A stretch of DNA of 64,000 nucleotides from Dentipellis sp. KUC8613. Its lineage: Eukaryota > Basidiomycota > Agaricomycetes > Russulales > Hericiaceae. Position 1 is the first letter of the stretch; every line of letters starts with the position of its first letter. The stretch covers positions 5,251 through 69,250 of the forward strand of contig NSJX01000057.1 in assembly GCA_002286715.1 (NCBI GenBank), given 5' to 3'. Under the pieces are notes generated by a model. That model made no database searches. It saw nothing but the letters and a program-made list of their open reading frames with translations, and had not been told where the DNA came from. Positions 34,037 to 46,345 of the stretch are shown one piece after another. The position numbers and the translations under genes are program-made.

Positions 34037-35440
34037 ATGATGCCCGTCCCCGACGACCCCTCCGCGCCCGTCCTGTCCCAGACCCAGCGCACACGCCTCC
34101 TCAAGTCGAGCCGCAAGCTCGCAAAAGTCCTCGGCACGACCCCCGTCCTCCAGCTCTCGCCCCCGTCCCCGTCGCCGCGCCGCGCACACCACCAGCACCA
34201 GCACCACAACCACGGCCACCACAGTCCACACCGACGCCCACGCACGGGCGCCCACAGCGTCGATGTGCTGCGCCCCGCCCCCTCCGAGGGGGAACGTGTC
34301 ATCTTCTCGCTCGATACGCCCACGCCCACCACGAGCACCTCTTTCCTCCCTTCTCCGTCCCCGGAACCCGCCCAAGCCGGTACCAGCCAGCCCTCGTCTT
34401 CATGGCCTCCTTCCGATACCGAGCGCGCCCCAGGCGCAGCAGACGCCGCCGCCCCGCCGATCTACCGCTACAAGATGAAAAAATCCGCTACCACAGACCT
34501 CGTGCCGCTGTCGCCCGTCGCACGGCACGGCCGCGCATCCACCATGTCCGTGCTGTCCTTCATGACCACGACCTCGCTCGCGCCGTCCGAGTTCGGGGGG
34601 AGCAGAGAGCGCGAGCGCGAGAGGGAGAGGGAGAAAGCGGAGCGCGAGAAGGCGCGCCTGGAGGCGAAGGAGAAGAAGGAGATGCTCATCCGCCGCAAGC
34701 GTATGGACAAGCTTGCGCGCTACCTCGGCGAGACGCCGCCCGCCGACCTCGTCTTCCAAGCGCCGCACCCGGGCGCAGGCAGGTGGGCCCTGCGCAAGAG
34801 CCGCTCACTGTCGATCCTCATCCCCGAGGACGAGCGCGAACGCGAACGCGCACGCGACGACGGCGCGCGCACCGGCTCGCATTCCATGGACATCGAGCGC
34901 CCGCTCCCGCCGCTGCCCCACCCCGCGTCGGCGCCGAGGCGCGAGCGGCTGCACCCCTTCGTCGCGTCGCCGCTGCCCACGCTCGAGCGGCTCAACTCGG
35001 CCATCAGCACGCCCCCGGCGCACATCGGCGAAGTCCCCATCCCTGCGCCCGCGCCCACGCGCCCGACGAACTCGACGTCCCCGCGCCTCGCGACGACGTC
35101 CACCGAGCGCACGCCGCGCCCGCAGGCGCACATCACGCCCGGCCCGCGCCTCGCCTCGCTCTTCGTCACGCACTCGCGCCCGGACCCCGCGCTCGACGCG
35201 GGCGCGCTCATGCGCGTGTACTCGCACGACGACCTGCCCTCCCCCGGACACGGGCACGGGCACGGGCGCTCAGAGTCGCGCCTGGCGGGGCTCTTCCGCG
35301 CAGAGAGGGACGGACAGGCGCAAGCGCAGAACCCCGCGCTGCTTGTTGCGCACCGCTCGGAGCGCCGTCAGGGCTGGAGTGGGGAGTGGAATGCGGAGAG
35401 CGTGCAGGATGTTGTTACGAGGTTGAGGGATTTGAAGTAG
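34037..35440 (+). CDS. Conserved fungal protein of unknown function
   Basis: Single-exon gene of 467 residues with no domain of known activity. It is largely disordered: Pro/Ser-rich stretches, a His/Gln-rich run at about residues 50-70, and an Arg/Glu/Lys-rich helix at about 190-225 (EREREREREKAEREKARLEAKEK is the pattern, partly repeated). Two short ordered motifs resemble each other and look like the conserved core: LLKSSRKLAKVLGTTP near residue 22 and KRMDKLARYLGETPPADLVF near residue 228. The C-terminus WSGEWNAESVQDVVTRLRDLK is a third conserved patch that I associate with uncharacterised fungal proteins of this layout. Repeated RERE/KERE character suggests a coiled coil or single alpha helix. 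I do not assign a function. Confidence 0.75.
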   Translation: MMPVPDDPSAPVLSQTQRTRLLKSSRKLAKVLGTTPVLQLSPPSPSPRRAHHQHQHHNHGHHSPHRRPRTGAHSVDVLRPAPSEGERVIFSLDTPTPTTSTSFLPSPSPEPAQAGTSQPSSSWPPSDTERAPGAADAAAPPIYRYKMKKSATTDLVPLSPVARHGRASTMSVLSFMTTTSLAPSEFGGSREREREREREKAEREKARLEAKEKKEMLIRRKRMDKLARYLGETPPADLVFQAPHPGAGRWALRKSRSLSILIPEDERERERARDDGARTGSHSMDIERPLPPLPHPASAPRRERLHPFVASPLPTLERLNSAISTPPAHIGEVPIPAPAPTRPTNSTSPRLATTSTERTPRPQAHITPGPRLASLFVTHSRPDPALDAGALMRVYSHDDLPSPGHGHGHGRSESRLAGLFRAERDGQAQAQNPALLVAHRSERRQGWSGEWNAESVQDVVTRLRDLK

Positions 35441-36680
35441 TCTGGGTCGTGTGGCGACGGGACTCGGGCTGGTACTGGGTTTTGGAGACCGCATGCATGC
35501 TACGTAGGACGCGGTGTGCTATGGACTGTTACGGTACGACCATGAGGAGTACCGAGTTTGGATTTGGATTTGGATTTGCCTGCTTACTGACCAACCGACG
35601 TACTTACGAGTATATACTGTCTTTCCTTCACTTTCATTTTTTGTTGATTCTGTCTGCAACGCTGGATTGGATTTGGACTTAGACTGGACGTGGGACACTT
35701 AGCTTCACGCTGCACGCTCATTTAACTTATTTGCCACCCTACACCCTACACCTCACATCCTACGCCCTATACACCCTACACTGTACACCGTGACTGCTGA
35801 TACATACCTCTTATATCTAGCCCACGGCTTCGTGTACATCGCTCGATAATTTCGATGCTGGCCTGCGATGCAGCCGTCTCTTGTACCTATTCAACAATGG
35901 GATGAGTGACTGTAGTTGCCAGGTGTGCTTGAAGCCTGAGAGTCATTGACGTCTGTCGTCTCCATGTGAGTATTCGTGAAAATCCGAGGTTGACATCTAT
36001 AATGCGAGTCGTACATACTAGCTATATGGGCCTGGGGGCCGGGGCGCATCCGTGCTAATGTAGGCAACACTCACATAGTGGATAGCCTCGAACAGAGAGA
36101 TATGTAGACTGGAAAAGAACGTTTAGATACACTGATAAAAAAAAGCAGGGTGCTAGCAGCGAGAGCGGAGTGAGATACGTTTTGAGCTCTCTTCGAACTC
36201 ATAGTGTACGGGAACCCGAGGACAGGGTTGGGGTTACTGCATACGAAAAACTTGTTTCCTTCTCCTCACACCACGATATCCTGGGCCCTACAGGCAATCC
36301 CAAAGACCTCTCCAAGCATCGTGTAGGATCGTTTCTGCGTCCCTGTTACTTGGTCTGCTGGCCGGCCTTTCCATGCCGTCTTGCACGAGCGCACCTTCAA
36401 GCAAAGCACGCCGCTGCCCCGTCTCCAGCGCCGTTCTTCATCTTCGCTGGCTGTTTCATATATCTCGCCAACCTCGGTCACAGCAAGGGCAATCTCCCTA
36501 AGCGAAAAAGATTATACATATCAGGCGAAAAAGATGTTCGTACAAATCAGAACGCGATATGACGCATACAACAAGGCATAGATCATAGGGAACTATCGCT
36601 ACAAAGTCCGTACCATCGGCGTGTGTGAGTGACGTATCCTACTCTCCAATCCAAATTTTACGAAGATTCTTCAGTCCTAC
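35441..36680. other. Intergenic region downstream of the unknown-function gene
   Basis: Contains a TTTGGA hexamer run at about 35557-35578 and a CACCCTACA-type degenerate run near 35735-35785. No gene seen. Confidence 0.5.
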
Positions 36681-37716
36681 TCAGAAGCCCGTCCCGAACT
36701 CGTCTACCCAGCCTGCGAGCTTCTCGTGCACCGGTACAGGGAACGGCAACGACGCCAGCCTTGCGACCTGGCGAGGCACGATGCTGTCCGCGACCCTACT
36801 ATCCTCCAGCATCGCCTGGTAGTTCTCCAGGGAGTGGCTTTGCTGGAACTCCCTCAAGCGCTCGATTCAATAACGAGCGTGCCGATCTTGATATGCTGAG
36901 GGCGGGTGCGACGCGCTGGTGGGACCCGTGCAGTCGTCGAACGGGCCATAGAATGCGGGATGGGAGTCTTCGACGGCGAGCTTCTTCAGCGAGACGCACT
37001 TGCTGATCAGCTTCTGCGCGAGTGAATTGCGGGAGCAGAAGTGGATCCCGCGAAGCGTTAACTCTTCGAGCTGGCCCAGCGGCAGCGAGTGGTCTTCCCC
37101 CCACAGTTCGCGCAGCGCGATGTTAATGTTTTGTGGAATTGTTTGAGGATGTACACGAGCTCCTGGGCGTGCCAGAAGCCCAGGCGCAGCTCCTCGACCT
37201 CTGGCAGGTCCTCTGACTCCGCTCCGGTCAGTGTAATTGCGTGGCCGGATTCGTAGCCAGAGTCGGAGATGCTGGAGCCGGCTTTGGCTGTGCTATCGGC
37301 GACATTCTCCTGGTGATGAGGGCTCCCAGTGCCAGTGCTGTATCGGGAGTGGATCGTATCGGGATTGTCCCCCGCGGATGCGTGCGAGCTGCTGGGACCG
37401 TCGTCGACACTTGGATTGGAGTTTTTGCCGGAGATGCTCCCGCCCTCCGGGATGTCGGCATAGTAAAAAACACTGTCGCCGGCGGAAGTGTGTTCATGGT
37501 CCTGGCCGGGCTGAGCTTCGACGACGGGGTCGGTGGTCGGGGCTGCAAAGTGACGGTGAGGATCGCGTTCCGGCTGGAGAATGCATCGCTACTCACCAAC
37601 TCCCTCAACAGTGTCCTCCTCCCAGGCAAACATCACGACAAAGATCCCGTAGAGCGAGACGGTCCTCAGCGTGTCTATGTTTGCGTCGAAGATGTTCATC
37701 AACTCCGAGACCCTTC
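36681..37716 (-). pseudogene. F-box/LRR pseudogene C (5'-truncated, internally deleted copy of the gene B lineage)
   Basis: Minus-strand relic of an F-box gene related to gene B. From about 37716 it reads RVSELMNIFDANIDTLRTVSLYG, then an intron at 37596-37543, then DSVFYYADIPEGG, SDSGYESGHAI and VEELRLGFWHAQELVYIL, matching B in order. The reading frame is then lost near 37125 by a deletion; the continuation is recognisable in another frame as LEELTLRGIHF and LKKLAVEDSHPAFYGPFDD. A second deletion follows, and the copy ends with SLPFPVPVHEKLAGWVDEFGTGF and a stop at 36683-36681. The F-box and first LRRs are missing. It lacks the long Glu-Asp tract of gene B. I consider it non-functional, though the 3' end is strikingly well kept. 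Confidence 0.8.
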
Positions 37717-39325
37717 CCCCCAGGCAATTCTCACGATGGACACAGCCGGGCTCGTACTTTGCTCCACGGCCCAAGCTACCCCTAGAAATATACGAGGGAC
37801 ACGGTGCCATGCGCCTTCCTTAGTGTATGCTGAAGCTTATGGTGCCTCTCGCGACGCGACTTGAGCCACCCAAGGCCAAGGAGAGTTCCCGACGGGATCC
37901 CGGATTACTCTGATTTCCGATGCAGCCATAGAAGAGGTCACCGAGCAGCTGCGAAGATGTGGAGCATGTATCACTGGGTGAGAGTGTAAACTGTGATAAG
38001 GATGAGAATAAATCGTCTCATGGCGATGGCCCGTTGAATTGAACATCGAAATGCAGACAAAAAGAAAGCAGCGTTGATCTATTTTCTGATCTACTAGGAC
38101 TGCGATACCGCCTGGATGCCTCCATACAGATTCAATGAAGTCGTTATCGCTTGAGGGGGGCGGAAATGCTACGGATGTGCAGGCGTTGATGAAGTCGGGA
38201 TGCATTACCCTTGAGCGCGCTCTGATTGATCGATGCTGTCGGCATTCGAGTGGGCCACGTATGTCTCGTCTCCATTACGAGTGCGAGTGCGGGATTTTTC
38301 TTTCCGACTGCAGCATCCCAGGACATCTGAGGACGTGACGGTCGGAGCAGTGACTTCGTGGTGATAAATATTACTTCCGAAGTCCCACAGTGCGTGCTTG
38401 GATGATCCAAGTCCCGGCCGACGGATACAGTGTAGACTCCCCCTGTTCCCGGCCGATGTCTCTGATCATGAGTTCACCGAGGAATAGGCGCGGAATGGTG
38501 TGTCCACCGAGTGCAAGAGTGCAAGAGGAAGGTGAAAGTAGTGGAAGACTGCTTTGGAATAGCGATAAACTTGACGTTGAGAGTTTGAAATGCGAAATGC
38601 GTCGGAGCGCAGAAGCGCCTCCAAAGGTGCTTCGGTAACGCGCGTTTCTAGTCGCGTCTGAACCCTGCCTTTACACTTTTATTTCACCATGCGCGAAAGA
38701 ACATTTGCTTTTGCAAAAGATTGGTAATTTAGACAAAGACTCCTCATTAGGTGTAACAACGTCGTTAGAAGTAGCACACGAACGGTCTCACAATCCGTAT
38801 TCAACTATGAACGGCGCTATCAGACGAGTACAGACACCAAGGAGAAATGGACGGACGACGTTTGCTTCGGACACGAGAAGTTCACCAGTCGTATCCTGTA
38901 ATGACCCTCTTGACGTCTTGTCTGTGTCGAGGAAATGAGAAGTACGAACAACCCGCATCTGTCTCGCACGCGACAAAGGAAACATACCGGATTTTCGCCA
39001 AACGCCAATTGAATAACGGTCTTTCACGGTCCTTCAACGTAGTATCTAAAGGGGCATAGAAGTCATTGACACGTATAGCATCTCTTTGTTCGTGTGTTTT
39101 CGTATACTTGCAATCGCCTTTAGCAGCATCTTCAGAATGTTTCGGGTTGCGAGCCACCAGCTGCCACAAAGAGGCACAGTTCGTCACTATGGTCGGCATG
39201 CCCTGGAGGCCGCGATAAGCAGCAGTATGTAAAGGGCTCGCCGGGCTCACCTGTACCCCACTTACTTTGGCTCCTGTACCTCCTATTACACACCCATTGC
39301 ACTCTCGCTTCCTCGTTCCATCGAG
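37717..39325. other. Intergenic region between F-box pseudogenes C and D
   Basis: I see no gene. Any missing 5' part of pseudogene C is not recognisable upstream of 37716 on the minus strand. Confidence 0.45.
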
Positions 39326-41080
39326 ATGGACATCATCAATCCGGATGGTATCCGTCGAACCTTGACCTTCGCCGATGTCCTCCAAACGATCTTCGAAGAA
39401 CCCGTACGCCTTTCGCAGGTGTACTGGACCTCCACCTTTCATGGTCGCCCATCGGGGCCCTCCTCCAGGCGATGATGGACGCGCCGATGCCACGGCTGCA
39501 ACACCTCGACGTCCAGCGCCGTAACACAAGATTCCCTCTGACCACTTGCTTCCTCCCAAGCTCCTCGACCGCATGGGCGAGGCCGCTCCCACTCGGCGCC
39601 GAGGGGGGTGCACCCGCATTCAAGAGCCTCTCACTGCTCGGCAAGCATGTTGACTGGTCGGCGTGCACGGTTTCCCGCCTCGAGCGCCTCAAGTTGGGAT
39701 TCCTCTCTAACGAGTTCAAGCCAAAGGCATCAGAACTCCTCAACCTCCTTGACAACAGCAAGAACACGCTGGAGGTTGTGTCATTATACGGGGTTTTAGT
39801 CCTGGAGGAATTTGAATGGGAAAACGCGCCAGAGGCAGCTGGTGCCGAGGAGAATGATGGTGAGTACTGGTTCTGCATTCTCGAGAGGGATCACAATGCT
39901 CACTGTCGCTTTGCAGCCCAGGCGACGAACACCGCGACGGATGCACCGGGCCAGCCCGTGGAGGAGGACGAATGTCCGAGAGCTCGTGCTAGGTTATGGC
40001 CATCCCGAAGGTGCTGCCTCGATTCTCAAGCTCTTCCGTTATCCCAAGATGCAGAAACTGACCATGAGAGACATGGAATATGACTTTTCAGACGACGACA
40101 GCGGGAGGATTCTTGGATCAGATGCCAGCTGCGTTATGAGAACCCTTACAGCACAGAATTCCTTGCCGGCTGTAAACTTCCTCGTGCTCCAGGGTGTGTG
40201 CATTCCAAGTACTGATAATGCTTCAATGCTTCTCAATGCCTTCCACGCACTGAAGACTTGAGAAATGAATGGCTGCTCCTCCGGCTTCCTCCAGGCGCTC
40301 GCGACTGCGCCTCCAGTTGCCTTCGAGTCATCCGAACCTGGTCCCACCAGTGCCCTCCCGACTATACTTTGCCCTTCGCTGCGAAATCTCACCATCATCG
40401 ACATGGAGTACCGAAAAGTGGTGAGGATGCTGCGCACGCGCAAGGCCGCAGGAGAGAAGGCACATGTGCCGAAATTCGACTATCTTAGCGTCGTGTGGGA
40501 CATGCATCCATTCGTGGTGGACGTTGGCTTCCCGTCACGTCTGCTCGCCTATTCAATCGACGTACACTACGTGGACGTGCGAGAAGCGGATCCACAAAAC
40601 ATTAACATCGCGCAGCGCGGACTGCGGGGGAAGACCACTCGCTGCCGCTGGGCCAGCTCGAAGAGTTAACGCTTCGCGGGATCCACTTCCGCTCCTGCGA
40701 TTAGCTCGCGCAGACGCTCGTCGACGGGTGTGTCGCATCGAAGAAGCTGGCTGCCGAAGACTCGCACCCCGCATTCTATGGCCCATTCGACGATTGCACG
40801 AGCCACACATGGAGCATATGTGTATCCGGACGACCATGCCCAAGCCCTTTGTCGAGGACCTCGCCATGTGTGTGAAGAGTCCGCGGGTCGCTTGCAAGCG
40901 ACAGATAGAGATCGTGACACTTGTCATCGAACACGAGCACCAGGACTAGTTCCAGCAGGACCACTCCCTAGAATCTTACCGGGCGGTACCGGAGAATAGT
41001 GGGTACCGTCGTTGCCTTTCCCTGTGCCGCTGATGAGAAGCTCGAGGGCCGGGTGGACGAGTTCGAAGCGTCTCTTTGAG
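39326..41080 (+). pseudogene. Mosaic F-box/LRR pseudogene D, built from three family members
   Basis: Decayed F-box gene whose parts match different paralogues. Bases 39326-39437 code a degenerate F-box-like start (DVLQTIFEE). Bases 39438-39970 are nearly identical to gene B (LLNLLDNSKNTLEVVSLYG, including B's hidden intron). From about 39985 to 40592 the sequence switches to a close match of gene E (YPKMQKLTMRDMEYDFSDDD, PSTDNASMLLNAFHALKT, KAAGEKAHVPKFDYLSVVW). From about 40593 to 41080 it follows pseudogene C (GGGGAAGACCACTCGCTGCC shared; GRVDE at the end). A TGA at 40259-40261 interrupts the gene E-like part where E has a Leu codon, and the frame shifts at the junctions. Ectopic recombination or gene conversion among local copies is the simplest origin. 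It is unlikely to make a working protein. Confidence 0.8.
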
Positions 41081-41636
41081 TAAAATTTAGAATGTTTTGA
41101 ATAAATGTAAATAGATGGGGGAGTGTGTTACTCACATGCACGGATGGATAGGACTCTGTACGAGTACACTGAATGGAGCCATAGATCCCTACGCTCCATG
41201 ATTTGTTATACGCGGTCCCTTGTTTCGTACGAACATCGCTTTACGTGCTATGTATCACGCTGGCCATTCAGAGAGTTTGGCTTGAAGGACGTGAGGTTGG
41301 CGAGATAGGTGAACAGTCAGGCAGTCGGAGCAGATGAGAGACTCGCGTTCCTAGGAAAGGAGCGCTTAGAATAAGGCAGCGACGTGCCACGATTGGAGGA
41401 GCGTGCGGAAGAGATGATTTGAAAGGGGAAGTTGAGGATGCTGAACGAGACGAACACTAGGACGATCCTTGCAGGCGTCTTTGTGGGCGCGCGTAAGATG
41501 AAGTGTGAACGAGAAGGAAGCAAATTTTTCGCTCAACTGACAACCCCAACCCCATTCTCGGGTCCTACGCCCTGTCAGTTCAAGAGACCGCCCGTATATA
41601 TCATAGAAGACATCGCTCTCGCACATATTCAAAATG
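41081..41636. other. Intergenic region between pseudogene D and XPF
   Basis: Contains the 3' end of the XPF gene. No gene seen. Confidence 0.55.
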
Positions 41637-44600
41637 CTACCGTGCCTTCCTCGCCGGCTCCTCGCCCCAGTGCAAAAACTCCCAACACGCCTTTCCAGGC
41701 TCATCTCCGAGCACATCCTGGACCTCCCTCATGCTCATCTCGCACAGCTCCCTCACGCTCCCCACACGGCCCATCACATACTGTGCATTCTTCGCCGTCA
41801 CGCCAGGCAGCGTGCGCAGCAGCTCTGCTGCAGGTCCGTTCACGCCAGCACCCGCCGCCGCGTCATCCTCCGCGCCAACGCCCACCGCGGCGGCATATGC
41901 GGGCTCCCGGGCGCCCGACTTCAGGTCACGGAAGATGTCTGCAGTGGCGTATGGTGAGGACGACCAGATGATGCGCACGCGCGGGAATGTGAGTGTGAGC
42001 AGGACGAGCTTGGATTGGATCGAGGGCGGGCCTGCTGGGGCGTTGTCGCCGCCTGGACCTGGCTTCTTCTTGGGTGGGTATTTGTTACTTGGCTTTACGT
42101 AGGATTTCATGTCTTGGATGATCTATGGACACGTCAGCTGGGAGTCAGCTCACGATTCGGATGCATGCTACCTCTAGTGAGAACGACTTGTGCTCCTCAA
42201 ATTCGATGAGTAGGATCGGCTGCTTGTAGTGCACCGACATCAGTTCGCACTGTGTATATCTGGCATCGAGAAAACTTCAGTAAACGAGCTATGCAGCGTT
42301 CCTGATGCATACGCACAAGCGACCACTATTGAAACTAGACACTAAATCCGGGATACTCTTTCGTTCGACGCAGATATCCGGCGTAAGAATGTAGTCGCCG
42401 ACAGTGAGCGTCGCGGGCACGACCAGGAGCTTTGCCGCGTGTAGCAGTGACGGCAGCGTTGAGCGAAACTCGCGCATGTCGACGATGACCTACACAGCGT
42501 CAGTTCAAAGATTAGGATTGTACACAATTTCCTAGTGCATGCAACGTACCCGCGATGGCTCCGTCGACACCTCTTTTCTCCCGCCCGCAATGCGCGTGCT
42601 GATTGTCTTGATGATCGCCTCACCTGCGTTAGTGCCTACACGGTGTTCTTCGAATATTGGCAGCAGCATCGACTAGTCGAGTAGGTCAGAAAATATGATA
42701 GGAGATATAACGTCCAGAACTCACCCCGCGCTCCTTAATGAGGTTTTCGAATGCGTCTTTCTCCCGCCGAATCCCAGCGAGGTACTTGTGCTCTTCGCAG
42801 CTGTTTTCGTACAACAGGAAGTATACGCGAACGCTCAGGCCTGGGTTCATGCTCTTGTACACCTGCAAAACGTGCGTTCGTCTGATTTCTGATAATGAGA
42901 GAACGCAGTGGTCTTTCGCACCTCGACGCGCCGGATGAACTCCTGGCTCGGTTCGAAGATCACAATGAACCGCGGCTGCAGCTCCGCGAGCATGCGATCG
43001 TCCGCATCATCCGAGTACGCGCGCACGACGACGGTCTCCTCGGGCGCCACCAAACCGTAAAAGTCGTCGAAGTCGGACTGGAACGCCATCTCGTTCTCGG
43101 AGAGCGACAGCGCCAGGGCCAGGTCCTCGTCGTATGTTGTTGACGGACCTCCATCATGGAGGAACTGAGTGGTGCTGCTACCAGGCGGTGGCTTTTGCGT
43201 CGATAAGCTGTAGTGCATGAGATGAGCAGATCATGTGAAACAAGCCACAAGAAAGAGACACACAACTGCGCAATACTCTCAGACTCGTCCCGCATTACCT
43301 CCTCCTGCAATGTCATGGGCCGATCTGTATCCCTACTCCGCTGGCTAATAGCAGCAGGCGCGCCTCCGCGCACCCTGCGCCTGCTAGCGACGCGGTCCCG
43401 CTTCTCGCGATCCTTTTTCTTCAGCGCCTCGCTAATGCCCTCGTCGAGCACAGGTCCGTCGTCTCGGTTCCGATTGCTCTCGGGCAGCGGGAACGGCGCG
43501 CGCCCGTCTGGCGGGCGTTCACCGAGCCGCGCCTTCCACCAGAGGTACAGCCCCAGCTTGTCCATCATCATCTTGCGCCCCTGCTGCCCCGGCGGCGCGG
43601 ACGGGTCCATCGCGGCGAGGTACTCGCTCACGAGGTTGGACGAGCGCGGCGACGAGGTCATGACGAGCACGCGGTTTGTGCCTTTCGACGCTGCCGGGAC
43701 GGGGGTGTCGTGTCGATGCCTTTTGGCGAATGGACAGAGGAGGCAGGGGAGACTCACGTTTGCTGCCCGTCGATTCCTGCCGCATGATCTCCTCTTCGAT
43801 CTCCTGCAGAATCTCGCCGAGCAGGTGCCACTTGGGCAGCTCCTCCAGCTCGGGCTCGATATTGTTTGGAAGCCACGCAGGCCGCGCCTGCTCCGGCGCC
43901 TTTCCCTTGCCTGAATCTTTATTCTTGCTCGTTGACGCGGACGCGCCCTCCATCTCATCCAGCACGTCCCACGCCTCGTCGTCGTCGGCCAGATCGATTA
44001 CCGCGTGCGAAGGGCCGCTCGACGACGACGATGCGACGACGGAATAGCAGCGCGCCTTTGCGAGCTGGAAGATCCGGTGCGCGTTATCCGTGAGCAGCCA
44101 GGGCGACTGGTGCTGCCGCGCGGCGCCGGATGCGGAGGTGGAGTTGGACGCGATGATCGTCTCGAGGTACGCGTGGAATGCCAGCGCGTCGTATGTGAGG
44201 AGGTATCTATGCCGGCGTCAGTTTGTTATGCGAGACTGGGGGGAAGGGGGTGATGACGGACGTAAGCAGGCGGCGCAGCGTCGCGAGGTCGCTGACGAGC
44301 TGCTTTGTGCGGGGACCGACTTTGTGCCATACGGGGTCCAGCTGCCGGCGCACGATCGCGTCGAATGAGCGGAAGTATGCGTTTTCGACGTTGAGGTCGT
44401 CCAATTCTAACTGCGGCGGATGTAATCTGAGTGCATGGAGGAGAGCAGAAGATGCGTGATATGCGCACCGTTGTGTTAGACCGTTTCAATTCAGATAGCG
44501 TCGTGGTCATACATTCCACGATTGAGAGATGGATGGTCTTCATGGCGTCTGTCATGGGCTGGTGCAACTCAATGACGTCCGCTCGTTTGCGCTCTAGTGA

Positions 44601-45349
44601 GTCCTTAACGGCAACGTGAAAGCTTCCGATCCCAGTACTGTTTAGCAGCACGTATCACCTAGACGCAATCAGGACATACCGGGGGTATATGTGGACCGTG
44701 CGAAGCTGCAGCTCTTTCATTATGTTCTTGAGAGGCGACAAACCTGACGTGATATGCTCTGGCTCATCGGAGAACGCCTTCAGGAAGCCGGCTGTGTTCG
44801 ACTCGCGATACAGTCTGACGATGAATGCTTCGAGCGAGAGGGCTGTCACTCTGCAATGCTATGTCAGAGGGGAGGGGAAGGGGGAGTATCATGGGATGTA
44901 CTTCTCCGCATGTAACACGAGTATACCCGTTATGAGCTCGGTGGGGATGTCGGATTGCAGCATATCGACGACGAGGATTCGGGACGTGACGGAAATGAGG
45001 CCGCCCCTCTTGTACAGATTCTGTCTATTCCCTGTAAGTGACCCCTTCCTTTCGCGTCGCAGTGCACGACGACTCACCTGTCCTTCTTGTTCATCTCGTA
45101 CCCCACAATGCGTAGCCCCGGCTTCCTACAACCCATGATACTCAGCTCCTCTCCGATCGCCGCCTCCTCCTCGCTATTCGCGTTCACGAGCAAGATGAGG
45201 CTCTGTGGAGAGTCGTATATTTGCATGAGCGTGCAGAGCACTTTGCGCAGCCCAAGCCCACGCGCGAGGACGAGCAGCTCGCTGGTGGCAGGGTCGTGCA
45301 TCTCCTCCAGGATCGTTCGATGGTATGGTAGAAGTTCCGGGATAGTCAT
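41637..45349 (-). CDS. RAD1: DNA repair endonuclease XPF/Rad1 (ERCC4)
   Basis: Catalytic subunit of the XPF-ERCC1 (Rad1-Rad10) structure-specific endonuclease, which cuts on the 5' side of lesions in nucleotide excision repair and acts in single-strand annealing and crosslink repair. About a dozen short introns interrupt roughly 1,000 codons. From the start at 45349: [12 protein letters not shown] of the helicase-like N-terminus, [52 protein letters not shown] and [18 protein letters not shown]. The middle holds the disordered linker ([29 protein letters not shown]). The nuclease domain reads [37 protein letters not shown] with the ERKxxxD metal-binding motif intact, and [12 protein letters not shown]. 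The C-terminal double helix-hairpin-helix, which binds ERCC1 and DNA, shows [17 protein letters not shown]. It ends at a TAG at 41637. Confidence 0.95.
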
Positions 45350-46345
45350 GGTTGAAATTGTGCTTCCACACGTCTGTGATGTTTGCAGAACGTTGAGGAG
45401 AACTTGCTCTCCGTGGAAGTGGCAAGTGCAAGTTACGTGTGGTACCTTTCATTCATAGCCTTGAAGCTTGATGATATTCTCCAGACCTGTTGGTATACAC
45501 TCACAAGGCCAAACCCTAAATTCAAAGATGGTGTATACGACGCCTCGGAAGTGTATATGGTTCGAGGAAGAGGGATGATATAGGGCCGTGGCGACAAAGC
45601 GCGGTCGTGACTCCAGGCGCCGACGACTTTCCAAATACGGAATTGTGGACGGCGGACTTCAAGTTGGGCCGATCGTTCATTGGCAGTCTTCCAGTCGCCT
45701 TCTTCCATAAACCTCCGATATTGTCCTTAAAGCCCAGTTTCACGCGTGGTCACTACAGCGAGACTGCAGTTCACGAAAGTTCTTATCCTAGATTGTTCGT
45801 TATCCGTACATTGGGATAACTGGTGAGCCTGAGGAGCTTCGCGATTGAGGTAAACGGTACGTATGTCGTGGTCCGTAGAGTACAGAAAAGGAAAGACGAT
45901 GGGACGAGGTATTGGTGACGGGGCCTGCCGGATCATGTGGAAGCGCTAGCGAAGTTCGTCTCTACTTTCCTCGAAATGTTCAGCGGATTCTTGGTCTGGA
46001 TGACGAGACTGACGTTAATGGGCTGTTCCATATTTCAGCAGCATCGGCTGGACAAGCGTATTTTAAGCCGTGGAACCCAGATGATACGTCAATTTTGCCA
46101 TAGCTAGCACTATCGCACGCGCACATTGCGATTGGTGAAGTCAAATGGTGTATTCAGACGAATATGTCAAGTCTCGTAAAGGGAAACATGAGCTACATGT
46201 GCATGGGGGACAATACAACAGCAAGAGTATACAGTCATAGCAAGCACTAGAGATACATAGCTGAGATAAAAATACTGACCTAGAGATACCGTAACTGGAA
46301 TAGCCCGTTGAGGCAATCTGCTAATCCCACTTCTCCCGAAACACT
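45350..46345. other. Intergenic region upstream of XPF
   Basis: Carries the XPF promoter and the 3' flank of F-box gene E. Minus-strand frames at 45433-45936 lack recognisable content and are not called. Confidence 0.5.

Noticed and set aside
38882..39878. Minus-strand frames of 180-245 codons across the start of pseudogene D
   Set aside because: They mirror the minus-strand shadow of gene B at 27577-28038, so they only reflect the duplicated plus-strand F-box sequence.
45433..45936. Minus-strand frames upstream of XPF that could be a small gene
   Set aside because: Overlapping frames of similar length, none with a clear start context or family content.
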